Of a stretch of 50,311 bases of DNA, positions 44,116 through 50,311 are shown piece after piece. The notes under the pieces were generated by a model. The model did no database searches. It had not been told where the DNA came from and saw nothing but the letters and a program-made list of their open reading frames with translations. Made by a program: the position numbers and the translations under genes. The stretch spans positions 1 through 50,311 of the forward strand of contig VBBN01000003.1 of the NCBI GenBank assembly GCA_005888735.1, read 5' to 3'. The DNA comes from Candidatus Bathyarchaeota archaeon (GTDB lineage: Archaea > Thermoproteota > Bathyarchaeia > 40CM-2-53-6). Each line of letters starts with the position of its first letter. Position 1 is the first letter of the stretch.

Positions 44116-44949
44116 AAACGTTCTCGAACCCAGTCTCACCGAGGAAGACAAGACCCGACAAGTCCTACATCTGGCGGTGTTAGAGGTGAAGGAGAGAGTG
44201 TTCGGGTCGAAGTCTCGAATCGAACCGCGTGGATAACTATGGAGAGACCGGCGATTCTGAACGCTCTTTCCAAGGCCATGTTTCGGGGCCTGAAAAACGC
44301 GATCGCCATCGCCTCCGACGACCCCCATGTCCGGTATGTTGCTATCACCGGGGCCGGAACCGGATTCTCAGCCGGTCTCGACATCAAAGAGGTCGGGGGG
44401 TTTCAGACGTTGGACTCTGCGCGGAGTTTCGTGTACTCTCTCGTGAGACCCTTCTGGAGACAGTTCTTCGACTGCGACAAGCCAATAGTGGCCCTGGTTA
44501 ATGGTCCCGCTTATGGCGCGGGCGCAGAAATGGCTCTGGCTTCTGACATCGTCATCGCCTCCCGCGAAGCCACTTTTGCCTTTTCAGGAGGCCGGGTGGG
44601 AGCACTCTGCTGCATATCAGGAATTGTTGGACCTCTGCTCATGCAGGGTCGGAAACTCGTCGAGATGAACCTGACTGGGCATCCCGTCACTGCAACAGAA
44701 GCCCTTCGACTCGGCCTCGTCAATTATGTAACGCCGGGAGACCGGCTAAGGCGAACCGGAGAAGAGACGATTCGAAGCATGGACGGTGTTTCGCCTATTT
44801 CAAACTCGAGCTTCAAACGGATTCGGAACGACTTCATAACCAATAGACTTCTCGACAAGGCTCACCTAGAGCTGCTGAGGGCAATAACAAGCCCGGATTT
44901 CCGGAAAGGCTCTCAGGCCTTTCTAGCCAAGACAACCCCCGTCTTCTAG
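44107..44949 (+). CDS. Enoyl-CoA hydratase/isomerase-family protein
   Basis: A 280-aa crotonase fold. It has AWITMERPAILNALSKAMFR, GAGTGFSAGLDIKEVGG (oxyanion hole 1), VALVNGPAYGAGAEMALASD (oxyanion hole 2) and VEMNLTGHPVTATEALRLGL. By alignment with hydratases, the Glu of 'KLVEMNLTG' (equivalent to Glu164) is kept. The position of Glu144 is Gly/Arg within FSGGRVGALCCISG. A canonical hydratase is therefore unlikely; isomerase or another CoA-thioester activity is possible. The GTG at 44107 is the only early start; ATG 44239 would be too short. Confidence 0.8.
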   Translation: MPQKRSRTQSHRGRQDPTSPTSGGVRGEGESVRVEVSNRTAWITMERPAILNALSKAMFRGLKNAIAIASDDPHVRYVAITGAGTGFSAGLDIKEVGGFQTLDSARSFVYSLVRPFWRQFFDCDKPIVALVNGPAYGAGAEMALASDIVIASREATFAFSGGRVGALCCISGIVGPLLMQGRKLVEMNLTGHPVTATEALRLGLVNYVTPGDRLRRTGEETIRSMDGVSPISNSSFKRIRNDFITNRLLDKAHLELLRAITSPDFRKGSQAFLAKTTPVF

Positions 44950-45125
44950 AAATCGCCCACAACAGGCCCCGAATCGCCCGGAGTCAACACTGGTTCACAA
45001 TCTGTCACCTATTACTCAGAGCCTCGTTACGGGCCCCCGCATGATTTGCAGCTAGAGCAAGATAACGAAGACTGACGACTCGCCCCGCTCGATACTCGAA
45101 AATCGCAATTCTGGTGAACGAGGGC

Positions 45126-45132
45126 TTATATC
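45126..45132 (+). promoter_or_regulatory. TATA box of the small zinc-finger gene
   Basis: TTATATC, about 45-50 bases before the ATG at 45176. Plausible archaeal promoter. Confidence 0.4.
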
Positions 45133-45175
45133 CAGTCCATGACCTTCACATGGTAGGATAGGAAGATTAGAAGAA

Positions 45176-45319
45176 ATGCGTGGCGGAAGTTGGAAAAACC
45201 GGAACGTCCGGACAGAGATGAAGACTCTTGAGTGTCCACGATGCCACGACCACGTCCGCCTAGACAAGTACACGGCTCATATTGCCACCTGCCCAAGGCC
45301 AGTCGTCGCCACTACTTGA
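45176..45319 (+). CDS. 47-aa C2HC zinc-finger protein
   Basis: A short gene from ATG 45176 to TGA 45317-45319. The product starts MRGGSWKNRNVRTEMKTLEC, continues with PRCHDHVRLDKYTAHIATC and ends PRPVVATT. The pattern C-x2-C-(x)n-H-x4-C forms a C2HC zinc finger preceded by a basic tail, which suggests nucleic-acid or protein binding. A TATA box lies upstream. It ends 20 bases from the 3' end of the tRNA-Ser gene, convergently. Confidence 0.6.
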   Translation: MRGGSWKNRNVRTEMKTLECPRCHDHVRLDKYTAHIATCPRPVVATT

Positions 45320-45398
45320 CCTGCTGAAAATCTAGTTTTTGGCGCCGGGAGTGGGATTCGAACCCACGCGGCCCTAAAGGGCCACAGGCTCTCAAGGC

Positions 45399-45421
45399 CT
45401 ACGCTCCCTCCAAAACGGGAA
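45399..45421 (-). other. BHB intron 3 of tRNA-Ser (29/30)
   Basis: 23 nt. Exon GCGC pairs with intron GCGT; bulges are AGT and AGG; inner helix is TCCC/GGGA with an 8-nt loop. Splicing joins CAG with GC and completes the anticodon stem CAGGC/GCCTG perfectly. Confidence 0.9.
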
Positions 45422-45429
45422 CTGCGCCT

Positions 45430-45450
45430 CTAGACCCACACTCACGAGGT
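45430..45450 (-). other. BHB intron 2 of tRNA-Ser (21/22)
   Basis: 21 nt. Exon GGAT pairs with intron GTCT (two wobble pairs); bulges are TAA and AGA; inner helix is a short CC/GG. Splicing gives the canonical D-arm GCCGAGTGGATTAAGGC. Confidence 0.85.
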
Positions 45451-45464
45451 TAATCCACTCGGCC

Positions 45465-45490
45465 AACGGGACACGGCTCCACGCCGCGTA
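45465..45490 (-). other. BHB intron 1 of tRNA-Ser (8/9)
   Basis: 26 nt, between T8 and G9. Exon CGGG (acceptor strand) pairs with intron CCCG; bulges are ATT and TTG; inner helix is ACGCGGC/GCCGTGT (7 bp) with a 5-nt loop. Splicing gives GCCGGGATGGCCGAG. This position, between acceptor and D-stem, is unusual. Confidence 0.88.
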
Positions 45491-45579
45491 ATCCCGGCGC
45501 GAACCACGCGTTCAGGTCTCTTGCTCACGTCGCGAAGCTTACCTAATAAGAAGTATCCCAAACAATTCCACGAAATTCG

Positions 45580-46023
45580 ATGTCGAGGAGTAGAGATGAG
45601 GGACATCAGCTTCTCGACCATGTAACCGATGCTCTTATCGAAGCCTGGGGGCCAACCCTCGAACGCGCTCTGGCCCAAGCCGGGCTTGGACTCTTCGAGA
45701 CAATTGCAGACCTCAACAACGTCATCCCCTCCGAGGCTCGGAAGATAAGAGTCTCAGGACACGACGAGCTAGAACTTGTCTACAACTGGCTAGAGGAACT
45801 TCTTCTCTCTTTTGAGATAAAACGAATGATATTTTCCGAGTTCGACATCGAGAAGATTACGAACATAGACTCATCGGAGCTACTGAAAGCTACGGCTCAC
45901 GGAGAGCACTACGACCCTGACCGACACCACGGACGCGTTGAAGTGAAAGGAGTCACATATCATGAGATGTCAGTCGTGCGTCGTGCTGGAAGAGTCACCG
46001 TAAGGTTCCTCCTAGACCTCTAA
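45580..46023 (+). CDS. Archease
   Basis: A 147-aa archease, the small protein that activates the RtcB RNA ligase by helping guanylylation and turnover. It has LLDHVTDALIEAWGPTLERA, ALAQAGLGLFETIADLNNVI, LELVYNWLEELLLSFEIKRM and the C-terminal VEVKGVTYHEMSVVRR (family hallmark K.vTYHem.v). Length is normal. It lies directly upstream of rtcB, the common archaeal order. The divergent gene is the three-intron tRNA-Ser. Confidence 0.95.
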   Translation: MSRSRDEGHQLLDHVTDALIEAWGPTLERALAQAGLGLFETIADLNNVIPSEARKIRVSGHDELELVYNWLEELLLSFEIKRMIFSEFDIEKITNIDSSELLKATAHGEHYDPDRHHGRVEVKGVTYHEMSVVRRAGRVTVRFLLDL

Positions 46024-46073
46024 CACGCAACGATTCGGCCTAGACCGACAGTCTTGTCGCACCACTCAATGAG

Positions 46074-46081
46074 GCTTATAG
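46074..46081 (+). promoter_or_regulatory. TATA box of rtcB
   Basis: GCTTATAG, about 35 bases before the rtcB ATG at 46113. It gives rtcB a promoter of its own with a leader of about ten bases, besides any read-through from archease. Confidence 0.45.
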
Positions 46082-46112
46082 GCTACAGCTTCAAGGCCCA
46101 GCCTGACGAGGG

Positions 46113-47600
46113 ATGAGCGAGACAGTGCAGGGCTTCGGCAGAACCACCAGCAGCCAAATTCCAGTTCACAAAGTTGCTCCCAACATATGGGAAGTCTCCA
46201 GCGACCACCAGCCCGGCATGAAAGTACCAGCACGTATCTACGCGGACGACGACCTCCTCGCAAAGATGAGAACAGACAGGACAATCCAGCAGTGCGTCAA
46301 CGTGGCTCACCTCCAGGGAATATGCAACTACTCAATCACCATGCCCGACGGTCACGAAGGCTACGGTTTTCCAATAGGAGGAGTCGCGGCGACCGACTAT
46401 GACGAGGGACTTGTTAGTCCAGGCGGAGTAGGCTACGATATCAACTGCGGCGTCCGGCTCATAAGAACCAACCTGACCGAAGAAGAGGTTCGGCCCCAAC
46501 TCACAAAACTCGTCGAGACAATATTCAACTTCATACCATCAGGCCTGGGGAGCAAAGGGCAGATCCGGCTGAGCACCAGCGAGCTCGACAAGGCTGTGAC
46601 TGACGGCCTTGACTGGGCCCTCGACCATGGCTATGCTTGGCCAGAGGATCATAGGACCATCGAGGAAGAGGGTTGCATGGAGGCTGCCGACCCAGCGAAA
46701 ATCTCCAACAATGCCAAATCCCGTGGCGCCCCACAACTCGGAAGTCTGGGAAGCGGAAACCATTTCATCGAGATAGAAAGAGCCGACAAGATCTTCGACA
46801 AACGAGTCGCTGACAGATTCGGAATAACAAAGGAAGGACAAATCCTAGTGTTGATTCACACAGGCAGCAGGGGCTTTGGCCACCAAGTTTGCAGCGATTA
46901 CCTGCGGGTGATGGAGAGAGCCATCGGCAAATACAATATCCAGCTTCCAGACCGCGAATTAGCAGCCTGTCCCAGCAAGAGCCCGGAGGCAGAGGACTAC
47001 ATTCCCGCGATGTCGGCTGCTTGCAACTTCGCTTGGGTGAACCGGCAGATGATAACCCACTGGACACGCCAGGCGTTCGAGAAAGTATTCCAGAAGCCAG
47101 CTGACTCTCTGGACATGCGGATCGTCTACGACGTCGCACACAATGTTGCGAAGGTTGAGACGCACACTGTGAAAGGTCAGATGCGAAAAGTGACAGTACA
47201 CCGGAAGGGGGCGACGCGTTCTTTTCCCCCAGGGAACCCGGATATTCCTGCTGAGTACCGCGACGTAGGTCAGCCGGTTTTGATTCCGGGTAGTATGGGG
47301 ACTAGTAGTTGGGTTCTTGTTGGGACACCTAGGGCGATGGAGTTGAGTTTTGGGACGACTGCTCATGGGGCTGGTCGGTTTATGAGCAGGTCTGCCGCGC
47401 GGCGGAAGTGGTGGGGTGCTGACCTGAAGAAGTCGTTGGAGAGTCGGGGAATTGTTGTTCGGGCTGCGAGTCTGGAGGTTGTGGCGGAAGAGGCGCCGGA
47501 CGCATACAAGGATGTTGACCGGGTGGTGGAAGTCAGCCACCAGTTGGGAATTGGGACAAAAGTTGTTCGGATGACACCTATTGGTGTGGCCAAGGGCTAG
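46113..47600 (+). CDS. rtcB: tRNA-splicing ligase RtcB
   Basis: A 495-aa GTP- and Mn-dependent RNA ligase joining 2',3'-cyclic phosphate and 5'-OH ends after intron excision. It has TMPDGHEGYGFPIGGVAATD, VSPGGVGYDINCGVRLIRTN (metal-binding Cys), LGSGNHFIEIERAD (metal His), HTGSRGFGHQVCSDYL, and TTAHGAGRFMSRSAARRKWW, whose His accepts GMP. Full length and continuous, with no intein. Together with archease and a BHB endonuclease (not in this window) it would process the intron-bearing RNAs encoded on either side. Confidence 0.97.
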   Translation: MSETVQGFGRTTSSQIPVHKVAPNIWEVSSDHQPGMKVPARIYADDDLLAKMRTDRTIQQCVNVAHLQGICNYSITMPDGHEGYGFPIGGVAATDYDEGLVSPGGVGYDINCGVRLIRTNLTEEEVRPQLTKLVETIFNFIPSGLGSKGQIRLSTSELDKAVTDGLDWALDHGYAWPEDHRTIEEEGCMEAADPAKISNNAKSRGAPQLGSLGSGNHFIEIERADKIFDKRVADRFGITKEGQILVLIHTGSRGFGHQVCSDYLRVMERAIGKYNIQLPDRELAACPSKSPEAEDYIPAMSAACNFAWVNRQMITHWTRQAFEKVFQKPADSLDMRIVYDVAHNVAKVETHTVKGQMRKVTVHRKGATRSFPPGNPDIPAEYRDVGQPVLIPGSMGTSSWVLVGTPRAMELSFGTTAHGAGRFMSRSAARRKWWGADLKKSLESRGIVVRAASLEVVAEEAPDAYKDVDRVVEVSHQLGIGTKVVRMTPIGVAKG

Positions 47601-47666
47601 TTACTTTTGCAAATCTTCGTTTGATGTGAGCATTATTACGTAAGGGACGGGTGTGCTCTTCGGCGT

Positions 47667-47793
47667 GGGCGAGCGTGAGGCGCCTGCCTCGAGAGAGCCG
47701 GGCTGAGGGAAGACTCTCGTCTTCACTGTGAGGCTTTGGTGTTAGTGTTGCAGGCGACAGCCTCTGTCAAAGGGGCTTACGCGAAACTCGCCC
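47667..47793 (+). ncRNA. Candidate structured RNA between rtcB and tyrS
   Basis: A 127-base GC-rich segment with a long closing helix: GGGCGAG (47667-47673) with CTCGCCC (47787-47793), extended by CGTGAG (47674-47679) with CTTACG (47776-47781). Inside, CGCCTGC (47681-47687) pairs with GCAGGCG (47750-47756) and CGAGAG (47690-47695) with CTCTCG (47714-47719). GAGGCT (47730-47735) could pair with AGCCTC (47759-47764), interleaved as a pseudoknot. No tRNA T-arm is present. I cannot assign it to a known RNA family. The strand is assumed from the neighbours. Confidence 0.4.
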
Positions 47794-47861
47794 TAAAGTC
47801 GTGGGCTAGAGGCTTTAAGCCGAGAACTGTTTTGGGTTGATGTCGTGGATAGGAGGCCTCG

Positions 47862-48968
47862 ATGAGCTTAGAGAAGCGTCTCGACCTTGCTTGTCGTGGG
47901 ACTATTGAGGTTGTCCAGCGTTCCGAGCTGGAGAAGCTCTTGGCTGAAAAGAAAAAGCCTCGGGCGTACTGGGGCTTTGAGTGTTCCGGAAAGCGGCGCT
48001 AGCCGCCTGGACTGATGCACATCGGCCAAGGACTTGTCTGCGGCCTCAAAATCCGAGACATGGTCGAGGCTGGTTTCGAGTTCATCATATTCCTCGCCGA
48101 CTGGCATTCCATGGTGAACAACAAGTTCGGCGGAGACATGAGCAAGATTCGACAGATCGGCGAATACTTCAAGCACTGTTTTACTGCGCTGGGGCTACCG
48201 GAGGGGAAGGTCCACTATGTCTGGGCGTCGGAGCTTGCCGGCAGGGCTGAATACTGGGAGAGAGTGTTGCGTGTTGGGAAGGCGTCGAGTGCGCAACGTG
48301 TGATGAGGGCTCTTCCGATCATGGGCCGGGAGATGACGGGCAAAGATGCGGAGGCCGCTAGCCTGTTCTACCCTTGCATGCAGGCTGCCGATATTTTCGA
48401 GATGCGGCTTGATGTTGCGTGCGCGGGAGTTGACCAGCGGAAGGCGCACATTCTCGCCCGGGAGACAGGGGAGAAGCTTGGCTGGGGTAAGCCGGTTTGT
48501 CTCCATACTCCCTTGTTGATGGGCTTAGCGGGCTTGGGGGCTGGTGTTGTCGGGAGTTTTGACGAAGACCCGAAGGTGAGCAGCGTGATCGCGGCGAAAA
48601 TGTCGAAGAGCAAGCCTGAGAGTAGCGTTTTGATTCATGATAGTCCGCAGGTAATTGGAGAGAAGCTGCGCGGGGCGTTCTGCCCGCCGGGTGTTGTCGA
48701 GGGTAATCCGTTGATGGAGTACTTCGGGACTCTAGTCTTTCCCCGCTATGCAGAGTTTGTTTTGAAGCGTGAGACGAAGTACGGCGGGGATATCGTGGTT
48801 CAGGGTTTTGAGGAGCTGGAGCGGTTGTACGTGGCTGGGAAGGTTCATCCTCAGGATTTGAAGGTGAACATGGCCGGGTTCTTGTCTGACGAGCTGGCTC
48901 CGGTCCGGGAGTATTTTGCTGCTAGGCCCAAGGTTTTGGAAGAGGTTCGAGGAATCGATGCTGGTTAG
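47862..48968 (+). CDS. tyrS: Tyrosyl-tRNA synthetase interrupted by a 21-nt BHB-type intron
   Basis: ATG 47862 has a Shine-Dalgarno-like GGAGG just upstream. The first exon encodes MSLEKRLDLACRGTIEVVQR and onward to PRAYWGFECSG. An in-frame TAG (48000-48002) then interrupts. The same frame resumes with MHIGQGLVCGLKIRDM (HIGH motif), FYPCMQAADIFEMRLDVACA, GVDQRKAHILARE and AAKMSKSKPESSVLIHDSP (KMSKS), all archaeal TyrRS motifs. Removing 47992-48012 gives GFECSGMMHIGQGL, a continuous class I active site, and a 361-aa protein of normal length. Without splicing, only a 46-residue peptide or a product lacking the tyrosine-binding N-terminus could be made. Confidence 0.9.
47992..48012 (+). other. 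BHB-type intron in tyrS pre-mRNA
   Basis: 21 nt. Exon CCGG (47986-47989) pairs with intron CTGG (48007-48010), flanked by 3-nt bulges AAA (47990-47992) and ACT (48011-48013). The inner helix GCGGC/GCCGC is capped by GCTA, and the outer helix is GTGTT/GATGC with wobble pairs. Cutting after the second base of each bulge removes exactly 21 nt and turns A + TG into an ATG codon, in frame. The in-frame TAG lies in the loop and inner helix. Confidence 0.85.
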
Positions 48969-48983
48969 TGTTAGGGTTTGGTT

Positions 48984-49442
48984 GTGAAGGAGAGGCGTAG
49001 GTGTCGGCTGGCCGTTCGTCAGCCCCGGGCATCGTATTACGCCTGGAAGAAGGAGGAGGTGGAGAAGGTGTTGGATTTGTTGCGGAGAAGTTCGAGTGAG
49101 GGTGTTCCGGTCATTGTGGAGGGGCGGAAGGATGAGGCCGCTCTCCGGAAGCTGGCGGTTTCGGGGAGGGTTTTGTGTTTGAAGGCGAGACGGGGCTCGA
49201 GGCTGGACTTTGTCGAGCAGCTGGACGGATTCGACAGAGTGATTGTCCTGACGGACTTCGACCGCGAAGGACGTGAGCTCCGAGACTGGCTCTATCATGA
49301 ACTGTCAAGGCTCGGTGTCAAGACGGATGATACGTTGTGGCGTAGGGTCAAGGCGTTGTCGCGGTCGGATGTTCGGAGTGTGGAGGAACTGCCGAGCTTC
49401 ATCAGAGCTTTGGAAGCCCGAGCAATGGGCAGGAGGCTTTGA
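48984..49442 (+). CDS. Toprim-domain protein (archaeal UPF0292-like)
   Basis: About 152 aa. The Toprim fold is shown by GVPVIVEGRKDEAALRKLAV (catalytic Glu) and FDRVIVLTDFDREGRELRDW (DxD metal-binding pair), followed by a helical region. Small archaeal Toprim proteins resemble the nucleotidyl-transfer core of primases and topoisomerases; their exact role is unclear. GTG 48984 or TTG 48978 can serve as start, 9-15 nt after the tyrS stop, so the two genes are probably co-transcribed. Confidence 0.8.
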   Translation: MKERRRCRLAVRQPRASYYAWKKEEVEKVLDLLRRSSSEGVPVIVEGRKDEAALRKLAVSGRVLCLKARRGSRLDFVEQLDGFDRVIVLTDFDREGRELRDWLYHELSRLGVKTDDTLWRRVKALSRSDVRSVEELPSFIRALEARAMGRRL

Positions 49443-49470
49443 CTGAGCGCCGGGTCTGGACATTTCGGCC

Positions 49471-49478
49471 TTTTTTTT
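49471..49478 (+). terminator. Oligo-T terminator after the Toprim gene
   Basis: Eight consecutive T residues 28 bases after the stop at 49442, consistent with archaeal U-tract termination of the tyrS-Toprim transcript. Confidence 0.55.
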
Positions 49479-49653
49479 CGATTGGGGGCGATTTGCGGGG
49501 CAGTAACGGGGCCACGATGGGCCGATGAGCCGCCTTAACGGGTGCATCGACCCGCTCTGTTCGAGTTTCACACTTCTTAATGGGAACGTGATGAAAGCCT
49601 CCTCAGCGCATCGATCGCTAGAGTTGTGATTGTGAATGTCAGCGGGACCTCGT

Positions 49654-50311
49654 ATGCGGCAGTCGTTTCGGAACGGCCTCCCGGCGTACGGCAAGGTCTT
49701 GTTGTTGCAGGGCGTGGTTGTTGCTTCTTTCGCATTCTGGCTGTTGAAAGAGTACCAGAACAACCGGTACCTTCAGGAGTACATTCGGGGCAGGATTCCG
49801 ATGTGGTTATCACTCCCGGAAGTGGCTGCGTCATTGGCCTTCCTAGTTCTCGGAGCTGGAATGCTCGCTAGGTCTAGAAGTCTGAAACAGAGGGCAAGAC
49901 AGATCGCTCAGGCAGATAAGCTCACTCCGGTCAGTCCCATGTTTGCGGGGTCTCAGCCGGATATTCGGACCCCTTCAGCGGCTTCCGCTATTGGTGACAG
50001 GTCAGCTTCACCGCCTGCCAAGGTCTCAGCATTCGCCGCATTCGATGCCGAGAATGTCGGGCCCCCCGTCCTCAAACTCATCGAGTCACCTCCTGGTCTG
50101 AATCGAAACCCGTCTGCGCCAAAGCCCTTCCCTGTCATCCTACGAATTGAACCTCTCGAGGAACCCTTCAGGGAATGGGAGCAACAGCCCGCGACGACTG
50201 AATCTATCCTGAAGAGAATTGCCCCGACTCAAGCTACGCTGCCCTCCTCCCCCATGGGGTCAGTGAGAAGGATTGGGTCCTTCGACGAAACCTCCGGGAG
50301 ACCCCTGGTCT
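49654..50311 (+). CDS. Partial membrane protein, open at right edge
   Basis: ATG 49654 opens a frame of at least 219 codons that runs off the window. It starts MRQSFRNGLPAYGKVLLLQG. Two membrane helices (about residues 13-31 and 55-77, WLSLPEVAASLAFLVLGAGM) are followed by a long Pro/Ser/Ala-rich cytosolic or surface tail. I do not recognise the family. The Pro-rich composition is unlike its neighbours. It may be the N-terminal part of a larger envelope protein. Confidence 0.6.
   Translation, partial: MRQSFRNGLPAYGKVLLLQGVVVASFAFWLLKEYQNNRYLQEYIRGRIPMWLSLPEVAASLAFLVLGAGMLARSRSLKQRARQIAQADKLTPVSPMFAGSQPDIRTPSAASAIGDRSASPPAKVSAFAAFDAENVGPPVLKLIESPPGLNRNPSAPKPFPVILRIEPLEEPFREWEQQPATTESILKRIAPTQATLPSSPMGSVRRIGSFDETSGRPLV

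Larger units (their letters stand above)
45340..45498 (-). tRNA. tRNA-Ser(TGA) with three non-canonical introns
   Basis: Transcribed from 45498 to 45340, with encoded CCA. Acceptor GCCGGGA pairs with TCCCGGC; discriminator G. Anticodon arm after splicing is CAGGC-CTTGAGA-GCCTG (anticodon TGA, complement 45392-45394). Long variable arm GGCCC-TTTA-GGGCC; T-arm GTGGG/CCCAC with loop TTCGAAT. The 5' half is split by inserts of 26, 21 and 23 nt. Removing them leaves 89 nt (86 plus CCA), with D-arm GCCGAGTGGATTAAGGC. All three junctions form 4-bp helices with two 3-nt bulges and cuts after the second bulge base. It is divergent from the archease gene. Confidence 0.95.

Noticed and set aside
47667-47793. 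Structured segment as another intron-containing tRNA
   Set aside because: A 7-bp acceptor-like helix exists, but there is no T-arm or anticodon arm and no BHB-consistent excision gives a cloverleaf.
48000-48002. In-frame TAG in tyrS read as pyrrolysine or general stop-codon reassignment
   Set aside because: The residues around it (KRR-X-PPG) have no place in the TyrRS HIGH region and no Pyl genes are in the window. aRF1 is ordinary, and the insert forms an exact BHB whose removal restores the motif.

Overview
This window comes from an archaeal chromosome, probably a TACK-lineage archaeon (Bathyarchaeia- or Nitrososphaeria-like; lineage is inference). It carries thermosome, a 73-aa histone, ribosomal proteins S17e and L38e, aRF1, archaeal-type SAM synthetase, archaeosine transglycosylase, archease/RtcB, aCPSF2, PAC2 and TATA-box promoters. 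No bacterial core genes are seen.

Positions 1-14,000 are sparsely coding and eroded. They contain six copies of a tRNA 3'-end-like sequence (core GAATCCGGGCGGGCCCACCA), several followed by decayed N-terminal pieces of one tyrosine-recombinase-like gene, plus three degenerate minus-strand repeats. These look like scars of repeated integration at a tRNA gene. Between them lie cell-surface proteins (Ig-like repeats, a metallophosphatase with PKD domains), a 5'-truncated alpha/beta hydrolase, a methyltransferase, a VapBC pair whose toxin start is out of frame, and a DUF1801 protein.

Positions 14,000-23,000 hold accessory and metabolic genes: an AlkZ-like protein, a regulator/membrane-protein/oxidoreductase/epimerase operon, AlkD, UMP kinase and a deazaflavin-dependent oxidoreductase. 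Positions 23,000-50,000 are dense core genes: aRF1, a presenilin-like protease, aCPSF2, PAC2, TgtA, SmAP3-like, Fap7, thermosome, histone, S17e, SerK-like, SAMP, L38e, YchF-like GTPase, SAM synthetase, ValRS, a TRAM/OB-fold pair, archease, RtcB, TyrRS and a Toprim protein. A decayed TnpB sits at 41.6-42.3 kb.

The main discovery theme is bulge-helix-bulge (BHB) splicing. I reconstructed two tRNA genes heavily interrupted by non-canonical introns. tRNA-Ser(TGA) has three introns (26, 21 and 23 nt) and tRNA-Glu(CTC) has two (16 and 22 nt). The tyrosyl-tRNA synthetase reading frame is broken by a TAG stop inside a 21-nt insert. That insert forms the same 4-bp/3-nt-bulge BHB structure, and exact excision restores the frame directly at the HIGH motif. 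The tRNA-Ser gene, archease, RtcB ligase and intron-bearing tyrS lie within 4 kb of each other. The splicing ligase, its activator and two apparent splicing substrates are therefore neighbours.
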